NCBI GenBank assembly: GCA_030407005.1
Contig: JAUDYN010000005.1
Coordinates: 2,976,001-3,040,000 of the forward strand
Source of the DNA: Desarmillaria ectypa
Lineage: Eukaryota > Basidiomycota > Agaricomycetes > Agaricales > Physalacriaceae
DNA: 64,000 nucleotides
Direction: 5' to 3'
Shown: positions 47,050-60,754 of the stretch, in pieces
How positions within the stretch are numbered: the stretch's first letter is position 1
Layout: every line of letters begins with the position of its first letter
Program-made: the position numbers and the translations under genes
The notes under the pieces: model-generated
Told to the model about the DNA's origin: nothing
Database searches by the model: none
What the model saw: the letters and a program-made list of their open reading frames with translations, nothing else

Positions 47050-49201
47050 ATGGAATCAGTACCCGCCCTTCACCGACGCAAATCAAGCAACCCAGACGAC
47101 GATGAGAGCATCCTCGTAGCTGAGCAGTCGACGCCGCCAGCGACACCGCAGAGGATGGTACCGTCCATTATCTTCCCGCCACCGCCGCCTCGCAATCGAG
47201 TCCTGTCGACGCCAAATTTCGAGCCAAAACTTGCCTCTGCCGGCCCGTTTCGAACAACGTTCAACGTTCCACGTACTCCACCAGGGACGAACGGCGCAAC
47301 ACTCTCTCCTTCTCGTTCTACATTTTCTTCCAGCCATGCTCGAACACGTTCAATATCGACACCATACTCTCCGCCGCTCCCTTCGCCACTGTCCTTTTCC
47401 TTCCCTAGCAACTCACTAACCATACCGACATCGCACTCGGCACCTACAGCATTGACCTCCGCCAACGAAACATCACCAAAACAGAGCCGTCGGCATTCCC
47501 GAATTCACTCACGCAACCTCTCCGTTTTCTTCCCGCGGCCCGGGTCTCTTCCAGAAGCCACCATATCTGAAGACGGCTCGCAGGAGGTCGAAGCAACTGG
47601 CGACATTGAAGTGCCAGTATCTTCGATTCCCTCAGCTGATCCCAGGGTGAGCATGCGCGTTCCGCTTACACCTCTTGGCGCCGGATTCACGTTCGGTGGA
47701 CGTCCGCCTTCTTCAGCGGGCATCCAGATGCCACCGCTCATGTCCAAGTCATCCTCGTCGACATCCTCTTCAAGACGTGGTCACCATCACAAGCATTCCC
47801 TCTCTCACAACTTTTTCTCTTTCCTGGAGCCTGGCTCCCAGGTCAGGCCTGAAGACCTGCATACCGTACCTACACCTTCACCTGTTTCGCAGTGGACGCC
47901 AGTCTCGCCTATACCGACCTCTGCCTCGTCTACCAGTCACACTCATGACGACAAAGACCTAGAGCCGAGTGTGCCTATGGGTGCCATATCATTAACCTTC
48001 GCGCAATTCGTCTTGGGCGCGTGGTTGTGGGTGTGCGGACAGCAAATAGGCTCACTAGGGTGCACGGGTCTGGGATATTGGGTTGTGTTTGATGCATTTG
48101 GGCTCGGGTTGGGGAGTGTTCTTCCTGGCTGGCTAGGAAATGGAAGTGGGAAAAAGGAGAGGATACGACGGCCGTATGGGTCAGTTTGGCATTCCTATTA
48201 TCTATGTCATGCTGTGATGCTGATGGTTATGCAGGAATGCGCGGATAGAAACCGTGCTAATGTTCGCTCAGTCTGTGTATCTGATGTTTTCTTCAGTGTA
48301 TGTCTGCAAAGAGACCGTCGAACACGTTTTGTTAAGTATGGGAGGCGGCGATGGTCATCACCACCATCATGGGGATGAGGAGACTGGATTTGGGTATGTC
48401 TGTTTCACGCTTTGAGACTGCTCTTTAACGCAGTCCAGGATTGAATTCCCCGTCATCTCAATACTGCTTTCTATCTGCTCGATAGTAGCATCTGCATTCT
48501 TTTTCAACAATCATGACAAGTTGGTCAACGGTACGGTTTTCGTACATTTTCACGCCATGAAACTTGTTTGACCAGACATTTTCAGTGACCGGAAATCGGA
48601 TTCCATCGCTTGGCGCATATATTCGTTCGTTGTCTGCTACTCACTATGTGCGCGATCTCCCGCCTACATCTCCCTTTGCGATAATACTCTCCAATCCATA
48701 CATATCGAGCTCTCTTTTATTCGCACTGTGTATCCTTTTCGTCTCCTTCCTCATTCCATCGTAAGTGGTATCTGATCCTATCATGTGCCTACCTAACGTT
48801 TAATTTAATCTAGATCCCAACACCAAGCTTGTGACCTCGTAATCGCGACCCTTATAAGCGTGGTAACCTTCAATGTCTCTTACAGCGCGTCCGTCATACT
48901 AGGAGCTGTACTCCTTCAGACGTCACCTCCCCGAGGCTCCGCTGGCGGACGGATGGAGGCTTTTTTACGCGCGATGCGTGAGGTCGAACGGCATCCCCAA
49001 GTGCTTCACCTTCCCGCCCCACACATGTGGCAGCTCACACCGACGTCCAAGGGTGGAACGCTCGTGGTGACAATGGAACTCCATGTACGGCCGGACTTGG
49101 GCGACGATGAGGTGTTGTCACTGACTAAATGGACTTGGGAGCGATGTACGAACGCGCTTGGCGGTGAGAGGGAGGTGACTGTGGGAGTTGTTAGAGGGTG
49201 A
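47050..49201 (+). CDS. ZRG17: Cation diffusion facilitator family protein, ZRG17-like
   Basis: Five exons: 47050-48179, 48235-48393, 48439-48530, 48586-48760, 48814-49201. A long Ser/Pro-rich cytoplasmic head (PSIIFPPPPPRNRVLSTP, RGHHHKHSLSHNFFSFL) precedes the membrane part: ISLTFAQFVLGAWLWVCGQQ, GCTGLGYWVVFDAFGLGLGS, RIETVLMFAQSVYLMFSSVY, a His-rich loop GGGDGHHHHHGDEE, FPVISILLSICSIVASAFFF, SSLLFALCILFVSFLIP and SYSASVILGAVLLQTSPP, then a cytoplasmic ferredoxin-like end. ZRG17 forms an ER zinc importer with Msc2 in yeast. The sixth helix lacks the His/Asp zinc pair of transporting CDF proteins, fitting a partner subunit. CTK3 is divergent upstream. Confidence 0.85.
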
Positions 49202-50955
49202 TGAGGGGTATCTTGGGTATCGTTATAAGTTAATAAACAATATGCTGCTCAATGGATTTGAATGCTCATTCTGGGTCGGGATGAGTTTAGAGTGGTGGCT
49301 CAGTGAGGATCTGTTCCTTTCTTGTTTATTCGAACTTTGGCTTTGATTAATCAATAGAAAGCGTCACGGATTTTCGTTGCTATATTCTGGTTGAAATTCG
49401 GAAGTTTCATTCAACACCATAAAACGCGTCAAATTCGGAGTTCTTACTCAGTGAATAACACCGTGCTCCTACCTCCGAATTCCTGACAAAAAATTACTGA
49501 TGTCGTATCCGACAATCTCCTGGGACCACACCGAAGTCCTTCCTATGGTTGAACGACGGAGAGTGAAGGAGTCCAAGTCTGAGGTTCTGGGCATGCTCTG
49601 ACTTCAAGTGTATATCGCCAGACGATTCCGACGTTGGTACGTTTGCATTGTCCTTCACTGGTAGGAAGCTAGAGCAGTCCGTTGATTTTAGTTTAGTCAA
49701 CAAAAGACATTGCCGAGGCGTTGTGGAGTGTCATCAAAGACTGAGCGCTCTTTCGTCGCTGCCTATTTTCCTCCGCAACAACGGCCTCTTCCTCGAATCG
49801 TGGAAGGAATCTACCGCCTTAAAATCAACTTACCACTTTCCTAGAGAATGGTCTAGTCCCCGTCATCTGTTGTAACCGCCGCCTCCCTTGTGATTTACCT
49901 CATAGGTCGAGAACAAGGACTTTTGGAACTTGGTGATTTACTCATAGCACCACTCATTCCCCCGACTTGAATCTTTAGTCGCTAAAGTCGATCTTCTTCA
50001 CTGGCTAAGCTCCGGACATTTTCTTCTCCACGAGGCAAGGTTTCGAAAGCTGGAGATCTTTAACTGTGGGGCGGGTGGCGGAGGTATTATGGACCAGTAT
50101 GGAATACTCTTGATATGGACACACTGTGCGACATACGCGAGGCCCGGACTGAGGATAGTTCCCTGTGGATTATCAACTGTTCCATCGGTTCGGAACAGCC
50201 TTGGAATACATGCTACATCTCTGGGGACTATGGACATGTGCAATTGCTCCGTTGAAGAGTCATTAATAGATACTGTCCAAAGGGAACCCCAAATTCGCAA
50301 GAAGATGAGGTTGTTCTAGGCAACTACCTATTCGTTGAAATGTGGGCGTAGTAACGAGGCTTCTTTGAGTGGGCAACGTTCAACATGTCGAGCCTTCTTT
50401 GTAGATGGCCGTCCTACGAACTGATGCGACCTCCTTATGAACAGAGCATGGTTACACCGTGGTCCTTGCTAAATAATGCATCTCCGTGTGTCGTAATGCC
50501 TCCATTGTGATTCGCTGGAGTATAATAGCGCAGTAAGCTTGCATGATCATCACCGCGTAAATGAAGATACTTGTCTGCAAACAAGCGACTTGCCACATGG
50601 TTGTATATGCGTGAGATCATTTGAAGTCAAGCAGTTCACTTTGAAGTTGAGTCTAACACAGTTCCAGGAATCCGCCGCCTACGCCGACGACACTAACGCG
50701 CTGCGCCTTGGCGGTGGACAATTCGGAAGACACTCTGTCGTCTACCCGTTTTCGGCCGTTCTCACCCAGGTCCAGACCCCGAAAAATATGTCTGGAGCGT
50801 TTCATATTCAATACAACCTCATGTCATTGGCTATTCCTACGGTCTAGGCGATATCTGGTGGAGGGGCGACGTCGTATTGGCTTTCCCGGCTGTCGTACAG
50901 AAGCTCGCTTGGTTATAAAGCACCGTGCACTCTATCCACCCCCTACAGGCCAATC
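49202..50955. other. Gene-poor stretch before the protoglobin gene
   Basis: No supported gene. Short frames near 49648-49875 (plus) and 49998-50300 (minus) have no motif and could not be joined by splicing. Possibly a very old pseudogene. Confidence 0.45.
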
Positions 50956-52001
50956 ATGACGGACACTCTGAAACTCGACTCGCTGAATATTTCAGTCCCA
51001 CCAGCTCGGGAGGACGGCCTACAGACACCACATGTTGAGAAGGAGGAGGCCAAATGCCCGGCTACTGGCGCCATTGCTTCTGATACGGTCGCTTGTCCAG
51101 TTACCGGCGCCTCCCTCCATGAGGATCCTACAGCCCAGGAAATCGACACAGAACTCTTACGGACGTCGATAAACGCACGGATGGCCTATCTGAAGGATTT
51201 CCTTGGTTTCGGGAAGCCCCAGCAGGACATACTCAATAAGACTAGCCCGTTAATATACGGCAGCATCCCTGAAGTCGTGGATGGGCTCTATTCAAAGCTG
51301 TTCGAGTTTGACGTCACGAAACAGGTGCATGTCCTGAGCCTTCCCCGACGTGATCGTTACTCATTGCCACCGATAGATCTTCATGGAACGGAATGAGGTT
51401 TGAGTTCGCCTCCCCGTTTGAGTACCAACGAGTCACTGACCTCTATCAGGGCTTTGACGGGCCCTTACCAGCGAAGCTAGAAGACCTCACCCTAGACAGC
51501 CCACAGCTCGTGTACCGGAAGGTATGCTCACCTACTAACCACCCAATGCCGCTCACGCAAAGCCCTTGGCCAGATTTTCATGAAAGCCTGGGCCCGACGA
51601 ATCATCACCGCTGACTACTCTTCACCGAAGACTTGGTCATACCTCGACAAAGTCGGTATTATGCACACCGGTGTCAAGAGTTTCAAGCACAGGGCACACG
51701 CACCCCCGCTGATTGTACCTTGTGCGTGGGTTCCCCTCGTCCCTTCTGTTTTCCGTTTAACCGCAAAATACATGCAGATAGAGATTGTGCATTGGCTCTC
51801 GGTTGGGTTTGCGACGTCCTGCAGACCGCTATCCTTCAATTACCCGACGATAAGTTGTCAATGCAGGAAAAGATCGATGCTATCAGCGCGATCACCAAGG
51901 TACACCGTTGTCTTTACTACTTAAACGCCTCAACTGAACCGCGTTATTAGGTGATATGGATTCAAAATGACCTCTTTGCTCGACACTATATCAATGAATG
52001 A
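50956..52001 (+). CDS. Stand-alone protoglobin (globin-sensor domain) protein
   Basis: Six exons: 50956-51324, 51377-51397 (21 bases), 51450-51521, 51574-51721, 51778-51899, 51951-52001; 260 residues. After a Cys/Pro-containing head (CPATGAIASDTVACPVTGAS) comes the domain: TSINARMAYLKDFLGF, SPLIYGSIPEVVDGLYSKLF, QIFMERNEGFDGPL, IFMKAWARRIITADYSSPKT, LDKVGIMHTGVKSFKHRA (VGIMHTG holds the likely haem-binding His), RDCALALGWVCDVLQTAIL, and VIWIQNDLFARHYINE at the end. It should bind haem and a gas ligand. There is no attached cyclase or kinase domain, as usual in fungi. Function (sensing, redox or detoxification) unknown. Confidence 0.88.
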
Positions 52002-52255
52002 ACACTTCCCTTCACATTTATTGTAGCCCTACTTAATGATGCCGACACTAATTGTACACTAAATATATCCAATCTCAAGATCATCTCCACTCCACTAACC
52101 AAATAAAACTGATTTATGAAATGAAGAAGGCAGTAGCATAACAATAGTGTTTAGAATCTATCAATACAACGTGATGCACATGCTACGATCCGCATACGAG
52201 AAGGATGATGAGCATCTAATCCGTACCCATACCCTGAGTCGTCACCAAGAATTCA

Positions 52256-55200
52256 TTATTGATTCGAATAGAATTTATACTCTCCCGCTGTTGAAGTCTG
52301 CCAGTATGGTGCATTGGACTGCTCCGTACTCTGCTGAGGCGGCCAAGATTGTGCCATGGGTTCTCCCTGATACTGCGGAGCATATGAAGATTGCCTCTCC
52401 AGACTAGGCTTCACATCACCCTCGCGTCGTTCGTACATCTCTTGCACTTGCGAAGGAGGAATACCAATATTCACTCCACCATCATTAGCAAAAGGCGATG
52501 GGTACGTTGGCGAATCAAACGGCACGGGCGCGTAATACTGTTGTGGTGCAACGATAGGAGACTGTATCGGTATTATAGGTGGACTGTGCGTTGGTACATA
52601 CGTTGGCGTATGGACATGGTTTGACCCCGTCGTATAAGGAGAGCTTGCCGCCGAAAGGGGGCCACTGGATGTCGTAACTGTCCCTCCAAATGGACTTGAT
52701 GCGAGATACGATTCTCCAGTCTCGAAGCGACTATCATTTTGATCGTAACTGGGGTGAGAATCGTAAGAACCTGCGCGGTCATATAAACCGGGAGCAAAGC
52801 TTGATCCTTGTGACTGAATCTGGAGAGGCTGGGATTGGGTAGGCTGCTGATGTCCGGGTAGAGTGTAGCGTCGAGGAATGTCTGATCTCGAGCCACCCAC
52901 ATTAGGATAAGGGTAGTTTACGGTCGAGCTCTGTTGCTCAGACCGACGAGGAGTAAATGGCGGCAACGGAGGGTCCTGAGATACAGAAGTCGACCTCGAA
53001 CGGAATGCTTCAGACTCAACTACTGTCATGTGCGAGGGAGACGTAAGAGGAGCAGGCTGAATATGTTGCGAAGACGATAGAGGTGGGTGATATGATGCGC
53101 CAGCGGGCGTTGACGCTAATGGTGACGAAACGGGGGGATGGTGATTATCAGCGCCTGACGAAGACGTAGTAGAGCCCGACTCAGACACAGAATCAAGCTT
53201 CCGCCTTGTGAAAGGCGAACTACCTTCTTTCCCAGGTCTAATCCGAATACCGACGGACGGATAACTGTGCTGACTTCTCTTCGCGTGCTTCTTCTTCTCA
53301 TCCTTTCCGGATTTCGAAAACTCCATTGCGGAAGGATTGGAGTTAGGTGACCTGAACGGTGGCAGAGGAAGCTCAGGCTCTCGCGGCGTAGGTTCAGGCG
53401 GTGGTTGAGGGGACAGCAGATCATTGAAAATCTCTGGGTGTGGTTCATTATCATCTTCCGCATACTCTGGGAAGACCTCCATATCTTGTCCCGCTTCTTC
53501 ATAGCGTTCCTCTACAAAATCATGTTTCCTCTTCAATGACCCTAGCGATCCCGAGCCGCAGCCTCGAACATGGACGGCCTTGACCTTCAGCTCCTCCATG
53601 AGCCTGATCGCCTCACATTCATTGACGTCCTGACCGGATCCAAACCCACAACCCCCTCCAAACTGGGACATAAGCCGACCGTCCCTGAACACCTCCAAAG
53701 CGCAATCAATATCTTCCAAAGCAGCACTAGCAAGCATGGCCATAGGCTGCTTGATAGCAGTGTGTGCACAAACAACGGCAGCATCCAGCAGACAACGTGC
53801 AAAGGGATAGAAATCGAACATGGCTGAGGATAATGATGATGGTCGGATTCCATTGAAGGACGACTTCTTCCACACTGAATGTAGGAAGCTACATGCGCGC
53901 ACGATGCTATGGGCGGCGTTCACTGTGCCAAACGACGCTTGATGTGGAGCGGGGACCGTCTCAGACACACTCGCGTGTTTCTTCAAGAACGGCATGTACA
54001 CCTTCATGATCAGACGATGCGCAGTAATCGACACCTCGCAGCGCTGAGCGGCCAGTACTGGGTCGGGATCAGAGAGATCGAGATCAGTGATGTCCAAGTG
54101 GTAGCAGGGTGTCAAGTCATTCAACCATGAACGGATCTCTGACTCCATTGACGCGGCCTGGTCGATAGTATAACCGTATCCGTTCTTCGATGTGGACGAT
54201 GAACCATGCCCGTAACTGAAACGGCTATTGCTTCCCATATCAGGCGCACATATCCGGCGCTGGATCGCCCGCACAAGCAAGGCGAGGCTAAAGTTGGCTT
54301 AAATATTAATAAACCCACCTTCTTTGATATCATCAGCGACACATACCGGCACTTAACATCGAAATATCTAAATCCATCCCTGCTGAAACCTGATCCTTGT
54401 GCCAGATCCTTGGGGATCGGGATCCGAGTCGAAACGTGCGAGAAGACCTTCTCATCAACATCTGCGACGGGAAGCTTGGTATTGAAGTCATCGCCGATAA
54501 GCGGAGAATGTCCCAACGCGTCTGATACGAAGCTGAAATTATTCAACATGAGCGCATACGACCACGCGAAAATAACGTGACGTACACATCATAGTAAAGA
54601 ACATCCCACCAGATTCGCCTTCTCATTTCGACATCAAATAGATTCGCAATGCCACGGATCGCAGGAGAAGCTCCGTCGACTTCGTTACCTTTGTTCTTCA
54701 ACTTCCTTGCTGATCCGGACAAATCAGTTGAAGAGATGGGAATCTCCTGCGGGTCTCTTGCTAAACCCATCCTTCTTGCGATGTTCACCATCTTCCCAAC
54801 CTATGGAAGAATTAGAGTCAAGGTCAACTAAGAAATGATGATTGAATAGTATACCAAAGGAAAGACGATTCCCCCCACACCACCAAAGTTCTTGACCCTG
54901 TCATTCTGCTTTTCCCGTTCCCGCTCCCGCTTCCTCTTGTTGCCTCCTTCACCACTTCGTCCAGCTGCGATTCCGGCAGAGTCCACTAGTGATGGACCCA
55001 GACCACCCTTTACTAGAAAGATAACCTGAAACAGACAGGCCACCAAGTAATCCAAACCATAATCATCTGACTTGGCCTTGACCTTGGTACCTGAAGGAGC
55101 GGCCGCCGAAACCTGGGCCAGAGACCCCTCGTAGACAGATAGAGCCTGAACACTGACTCTATACCAATATTCAGGGTCGGAACAGGTTGAGACTGCACGG

Positions 55201-56624
55201 GCAGAATCCACTTGCATGGCATCCGGGTTATCGAGTTCGCGTGAGCTCTCCAGCGTCCCTAGTGCAAGGGCCGCACAGAGTGCCCCAAAGAAAGGTACAC
55301 TCTCTCCGATAATCGGTTGTGCATCATTTGGATCGTCGGGTGCAGGGGCGTTAGAAGGCGGAGTGCCAGGAAGAGAGTTTTCAGCCCTCGCTCCAAAGTA
55401 AACCGTCTGCTTTCCGCCTCGGTTTCTGTTCTTGTCTCGGTCGCGATCTCTCAAGGGGTTGTCCAAAGGGAACGACCGAGACGCTGTCGCTATCATACGC
55501 GAGGCGCGTGCACGGAAATGTTTCCAGTTGATAGACGGGTAAGTATGGCAGGTGGATTGTTCGGCTAGTTGGAGGAGGGATTGTAATGTATGAGGGACAG
55601 TCGCCGATAGGATAGATGGCGGAAGAAGTTCGAGGAGTCCTGTTGTCACTCGAGGTTTTTGATTAGGTGGATGCGGTGAGACTTCGGGGCTTGCTTGAGA
55701 AGAACCGGTAAATGGGGGAAGAGAGGAGATTTCGTTCAAATTTCGTGAAGGCGTTGCATAATATAAGTTGAGGTGCGGTAGTGGGTGCACAATCCCAGAT
55801 TGCGGTTGCTGAGGGAAGGGCAACGACGACTCTGATGAAGCAAAGAGATTACAGGGCATAGAGGACAATGAAGCGCGGTCGCCGAGGCTTTGGTCGGATG
55901 AGTCCTGCTGAGATGCGGCCTCGCCAGAAGCGCCCTCGGCTTTGATGCCATTGGATCCAGTACTCGTCGACGGCATCGTGCCTTTAAGAGAAAGGTGGGA
56001 ATGAGCCAGGTCAAGGTGGTCAAGCCATACGATGGACAAGTCCTCGAAGGGAAGGGCCAACGATGTGTAGGGCGTAGACACAGGCTGCTGAGGAACTATA
56101 GGAAGAGATGATGATGCAGGCACTGGAAGGCTTGATGCCGCTGATGGTGGTGGCGGCGGCGCCCAATTTGACGTAGGAAAGGAGGAATTGAACTGGCCCG
56201 AGGTCAACTGGGCCAATAGCGATTCCACTTGAATAAGTCGGTTATTTAGGGAATGTAGGTCTCTAGATGGGTGTCAAAGCGGTAAGATGGAGCGGTAAAT
56301 ATGAGATACACTGAGACGTACACTTTCTCAGCGGCAGCAGGTGAATATATGCATCTGGCGACGGTGTCGCGCTTGGTACAACTCCCACAAGGATTTCTTC
56401 TGTCGCATTTCAGTTTGAGGCGCTTGCACTGAAAAAAAAGCTAGGTAAACAGAGAGTGCAGTGTACAGAATAAAGTATGTACCTCGGCACAGACAACGGT
56501 GATACGAGAGCGGACTTGACTGGACGACAAAGTCAGCAGGACATAGCAGCGACGAGTACGATACTCACGGAGCTGTCGTCGCTGTGCTCGACGATGAGAG
56601 GGTCTGGGGCTGTTCAGCGTCCAT
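52256..56624 (-). CDS. Large Zn2Cys6 transcription factor with fungal-specific middle homology region
   Basis: ATG 56624 opens MDAEQPQTLSSSSTATTAPQ. The binuclear zinc cluster is split over exons 56624-56569, 56519-56483 and one starting at 56428: VCAECKRLKLKCDRRNPCGSC, KRDTVARC (six Cys; quoted in two parts). A leucine coiled coil, DLHSLNNRLIQVESLLAQL, follows for dimerisation. Exon 4 has Pro/Ser-rich sequence and the start of the regulatory domain; later GKMVNIARRMGLARDP, MRRRIWWDVLYYD, ALGHSPLIGDDFNTKLPVAD. The long last exon (to TAA 52256) ends in a Gln/Pro/Ser-rich tail, a likely activation domain. About 1,300 residues. It should act in the nucleus; target genes are unknown. Upstream of the cluster lies the gene-poor 56.6-60.7 kb zone. 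Confidence 0.88.
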
Positions 56625-59600
56625 GGGAATGGTGGTCAGAGGGAAAGGGAGTTCGGATAGGCCCCAAGATAGGGTTCTTTTAATTGACCGCATTTGGCAG
56701 GTTGCACAGGGACATGACCACACGGTGGTTCGCCCGCCCTGGTTAGCCAATTCTTGCTTCTTAACTTTCCCGGAAGAAATAGACAATCAGGCGTTGGTTA
56801 TTTTTTTCTAATGAACTTTCGCAGTGAAGGTGTGCTTCTCAGTCTGGAATACATGCTTTTTGAGCCCCTACGTTGGAAGGGGGCAGCTGAACCAGTTTGG
56901 ATTTTTTCTTGCATTGGCTCATTGTGGACCAAATGTCTCCGATCAAAATGATATGCCTCTTGTCTGTCTTCCCTCGATATAACTTTACCCGCGATGCTAT
57001 TGGACTTAGTGGACTGTATTTCCCCTTTTTTCCCTCTTTGTTTGGTGTCTTTTTACCAGTGGATCGCGTCTATTAATCTCTCGGTACCGACCGTACAAAG
57101 CGTTCCTTATTGTCCGATAAACATCTAACGTATTAAAAACGTATTTCATTTCTGATTCGCAACGGAACCAATAAGTTGTCACTCGTGAGTTTGCGGGGTT
57201 CCTCCGATAGGCTGTCAGCTTATCCACCTCTCCGTTCTGTCGACCTTTTCCTCGCTAGCTCATTTCAGTATTTACAACGACGGACCCACCTCTGCCCGGT
57301 ATAGTTATTCTCCAAGCAATTGGCATGTCTATAGGCACTTCGGACCGGGGGAATTTCTCACGAAGCCCAGTTATCCGTATTTCTGCAGGGCATTCGGCGT
57401 CCGAGAGCAGAGGAAAAGGCACGCAAGCACCTTTAGCGGTTAACGTTCATATCTCAATCTTGACTCAATAGGTGTTTCTCGTCTGAAGTACGTATGATTA
57501 ACAGTCGACATTCCTCCGATTCAGGTTCATTAAACTTCTTTCTCCACCACTGTTTGTTTCAAGCATTTTTTACGAGTTCTTTTTTTTCTTTTTACGATTC
57601 CAAGGACAAGCCCGAGGCGTAGTAACAGTCGCTCCCCCAACTTCTTTCAAAAGATCCACGGATCTTAGCATCGGCTACGGCGATGCGTGCGCGTCGCGCC
57701 ATCAAATCAACTTGTCTTTCCGAGCCCATGAACCTTCTAGGCCCATAATAATACTACCATAGACTCGTTTAGATCCCAACTGATGAGTGCTGAGGTATAG
57801 TTTGGGTATAATACTGTTGTGGTACGCTGCCCCGTTTGTTTTCTCACGTGTACATGCCGTCAACTTCATACCTTCTTGTCAAATTTCTCAAACCCACCCT
57901 TACTTACAAATTCTTGTCAGGGTCACCACTGCACCGAAATATTCGCACTGCATCTATTAGCGTACATTGGAATGTTCCCAAAATGCTAGAATCACCCGGG
58001 GAATATTTGGCGCTAAGTCATTGTACCGAACAAGCTCTCGACCTCTGACTGAATATATTCTTTGTGTATTGCAACAGCGCGGCATCTTTCGGCCCGCGAG
58101 CAAGTGCATCCACATCAGGGTGGGTTGGTTCATACATCAAATTTCGAAGCTATCATGATTCATGGTAACGCATGCATGAAGGAAACACCCCTTCGAATCC
58201 ATCATGCGACTTGGTTCAGATCAACCAGATGACCGATGGGTCATCCTGCGCTTACCTCCAACTTGAACCTTCATATCAAGTAGCGTTATTGTAGATATTT
58301 TTATAAACTCACATAGCCTCACCTTGTAATATCGTTGTCGCCGCTTGCAGTTATACGACCTCAGTTGGCATCGGTTGATAAACTTTAGGCCGTATCTACA
58401 CGTGTTGCGCGGACATGTAGTTTTCACGCGGTCGCGTGACTGACGTCCTCGTTGCGTCGAGTCCGACTCTGGAGTCCGCGACAGTGTGACGTCCCGCGAC
58501 GTGAACGGCGAGTAAGACATTCTCCCGTATAGCATGTCCCATACATACCGTCTCTATCGGGAGCTTCTCTTAATAGGGATTTGCCAAGTCCTTTTCAATT
58601 ATTTACGTCCAGTGTAAGCTAAAGTTGTTCAGTGTTTGATTAATATTCATTTTACATCACAAGTTGGCTGCTAATATCAGGCCACGGAATAACGTCTTCG
58701 ATGCCTTGACAATTACCGACGAACCAACCATTCTGATTCTATGATACCCACAACTTATTCGAGACGAGCTTCATCCTGATTATAACCACAATGTTATCGA
58801 CGAGTTCGAACTAGCTCCAGCATCATTACCGTCCATCGCATTAGAAAGCATAAATATCCCTGACACCTCTCCGTCATTCTCGCTGCATGTCTACGGCTGC
58901 TTCTCTTCATCAGTATCTCTCCCCGAGGCTGAAACCCGAGTATGATACCAATCAGGTATCCACATCCCCAGAGGATATTTCCGAAAAGGTCGACGTACCT
59001 GTTGTCAGGGCGCGTTTTCTCTCTTTAATAGGAAGCTGCAGTCTTCTACTTGCTACAAAGAGTATGGTCCGTTGAAAAGGGCAGTTGACACACTAGTGCT
59101 GTTCTCAGGACTGGACCAAGGCGTAACCTTTCCACTCCCACAACGAACCGGATATGAACATGCCTGTGACCTCCATGAGCTTGCAAACCAAGCAACCTAT
59201 ATTCGTCGGATGAGTAACTTGGATTTTTGCGTAGCTGGATCGGACACCACTCACGAATAGGTACGGTACGTTGCTTCATCGTGTGTGTCGTGAGGTCCGC
59301 ATCCTTTTTCCTAGACTGGTCATGACTGTATGGAAGCCCAGGACTCTCTCGCACCCTATCCAGCTGTAAGTATTCCGGCAGTATGGTCTCATACAACATC
59401 TAACGTAGATCAAGCATGGGAAATGTGCTTCAGTGGTTGCTAGATCACAGAAGAGTTGTGAAAAAGCCTCTCACCTTTTTCCTTTTCCGCTTGTAACTAA
59501 GTTGTCTTCGCAATCCTGTGCTTACTGGAGGAACGGACCAGCTCCTGGTGCTGGCAACGGAGTGGCAACAAGAACCAACAATGCGTCAGATACTTCACGT

Positions 59601-60754
59601 CAGGACTCAGAACTCAAGCGGTCTCTCATAGACAGACAGCGATACAGACCTGTTGATGGGAGGGAAGGACGGTCTATATGTAGAACATAAAATATTCTTC
59701 TTCCACCTACCACATCCTACGCCCACAGCCTAGTCATATCTACATCAGAGCACCCTTTGTGTATCCGTATACTTGCTTGCCTGATTTATATTGCAGGATA
59801 TGCAACGGCGAGTAGCTTTAAATCGGTTTCGACAGCAAGTTGAATATTCTAAACCTATTTAACTGCAGAGTCTTCTGTCGATCCTCACCGTTCAGCTCTT
59901 TCCAACCTACAAGGCCGGACATCAAGTATATGACTCAGACCAGTCTAGCCACCGTCCCGAACGACGACCTAGCCGTTCTATTCTCATTCTGGCCGAGGAA
60001 GGTCCTCTGACTCGAAGCACGATATCAGTGCCGTCTCCAGCCCTCAGAAAATCAAACATTCTTCGCAGTCCTCTTTTCGTCCATATCGCTCATGACGATA
60101 TCGCATGCTTCTAGTTTCCAAAGACTCGGACATGCCTAAGTTTACCGATCCTTTCAAAGCAAGTCGAAACCTGGTCGCTTCCCCTCTGCGCTCTGTGACT
60201 ATGCCTCAATTCATTCCTTGCCGTCCTTCTCCGCAAAGTATGAAAATGAGTGACATCGGGCGTGGTGCTTATCCCTGACATCGTCTCCACATTCCTGAAG
60301 AAGAATCTAACGGTATCAGCATGCTTCCTCAATCGAAAGTTCACGTTTCATCGAGAGCCCAAACACTTCTTGGTACGAAGATTCCGTCGCATACGGTGTT
60401 TTGCAAACGATGCTAGAATATATAGGATCGGTACAACTGCTTTATAATTAGTTGTCATACCGCTACGTTTTATCGCCACAGCTAGAATACACCCTTGCTT
60501 TCACTCGATCTTGACACTCTAAAGGCGCACCTGGGGATATATTTGTAGAGATAATTTTGTCGCCCCTGCACAGATCGAGTAACAGTCGTCCCACCTAATC
60601 CTCCCCGTCACAGAAGATGACGCTCATACAATCGACCACTGCCAAGCTTCTACAATTTTCAGGGTCAGTGCAAGCTTGCTCCAGCATTGTGATTGCTTCG
60701 TGTCACAAGGACAGTGACAGACTGAATGGTCCACAGGCTGGAATGAACGAGATG
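56625..60754. other. Four-kilobase gene-poor zone
   Basis: The longest stretch without a supported gene. Frames are all short. Some pieces look like eroded coding sequence: 58887-59075 (MSTAASLHQYLSPRLKPEYD), 59072-59260 (LHELANQATYIRRMSNLDF) and Ser-rich text near 59870-60080, all on the plus strand, but frames are broken and no family is recognisable. No terminal repeats or transposase motif found. Confidence 0.45.

Noticed and set aside
47070..47465. 131 codon minus-strand frame inside the ZRG17-like gene
   Set aside because: It is the shadow of the Ser/Pro-rich coding exon on the other strand; no motif and no splice partners.
56625..60754. Possible transposon in the gene-poor zone
   Set aside because: No terminal inverted repeats, LTRs, target-site duplication, or transposase/reverse transcriptase motif could be seen.
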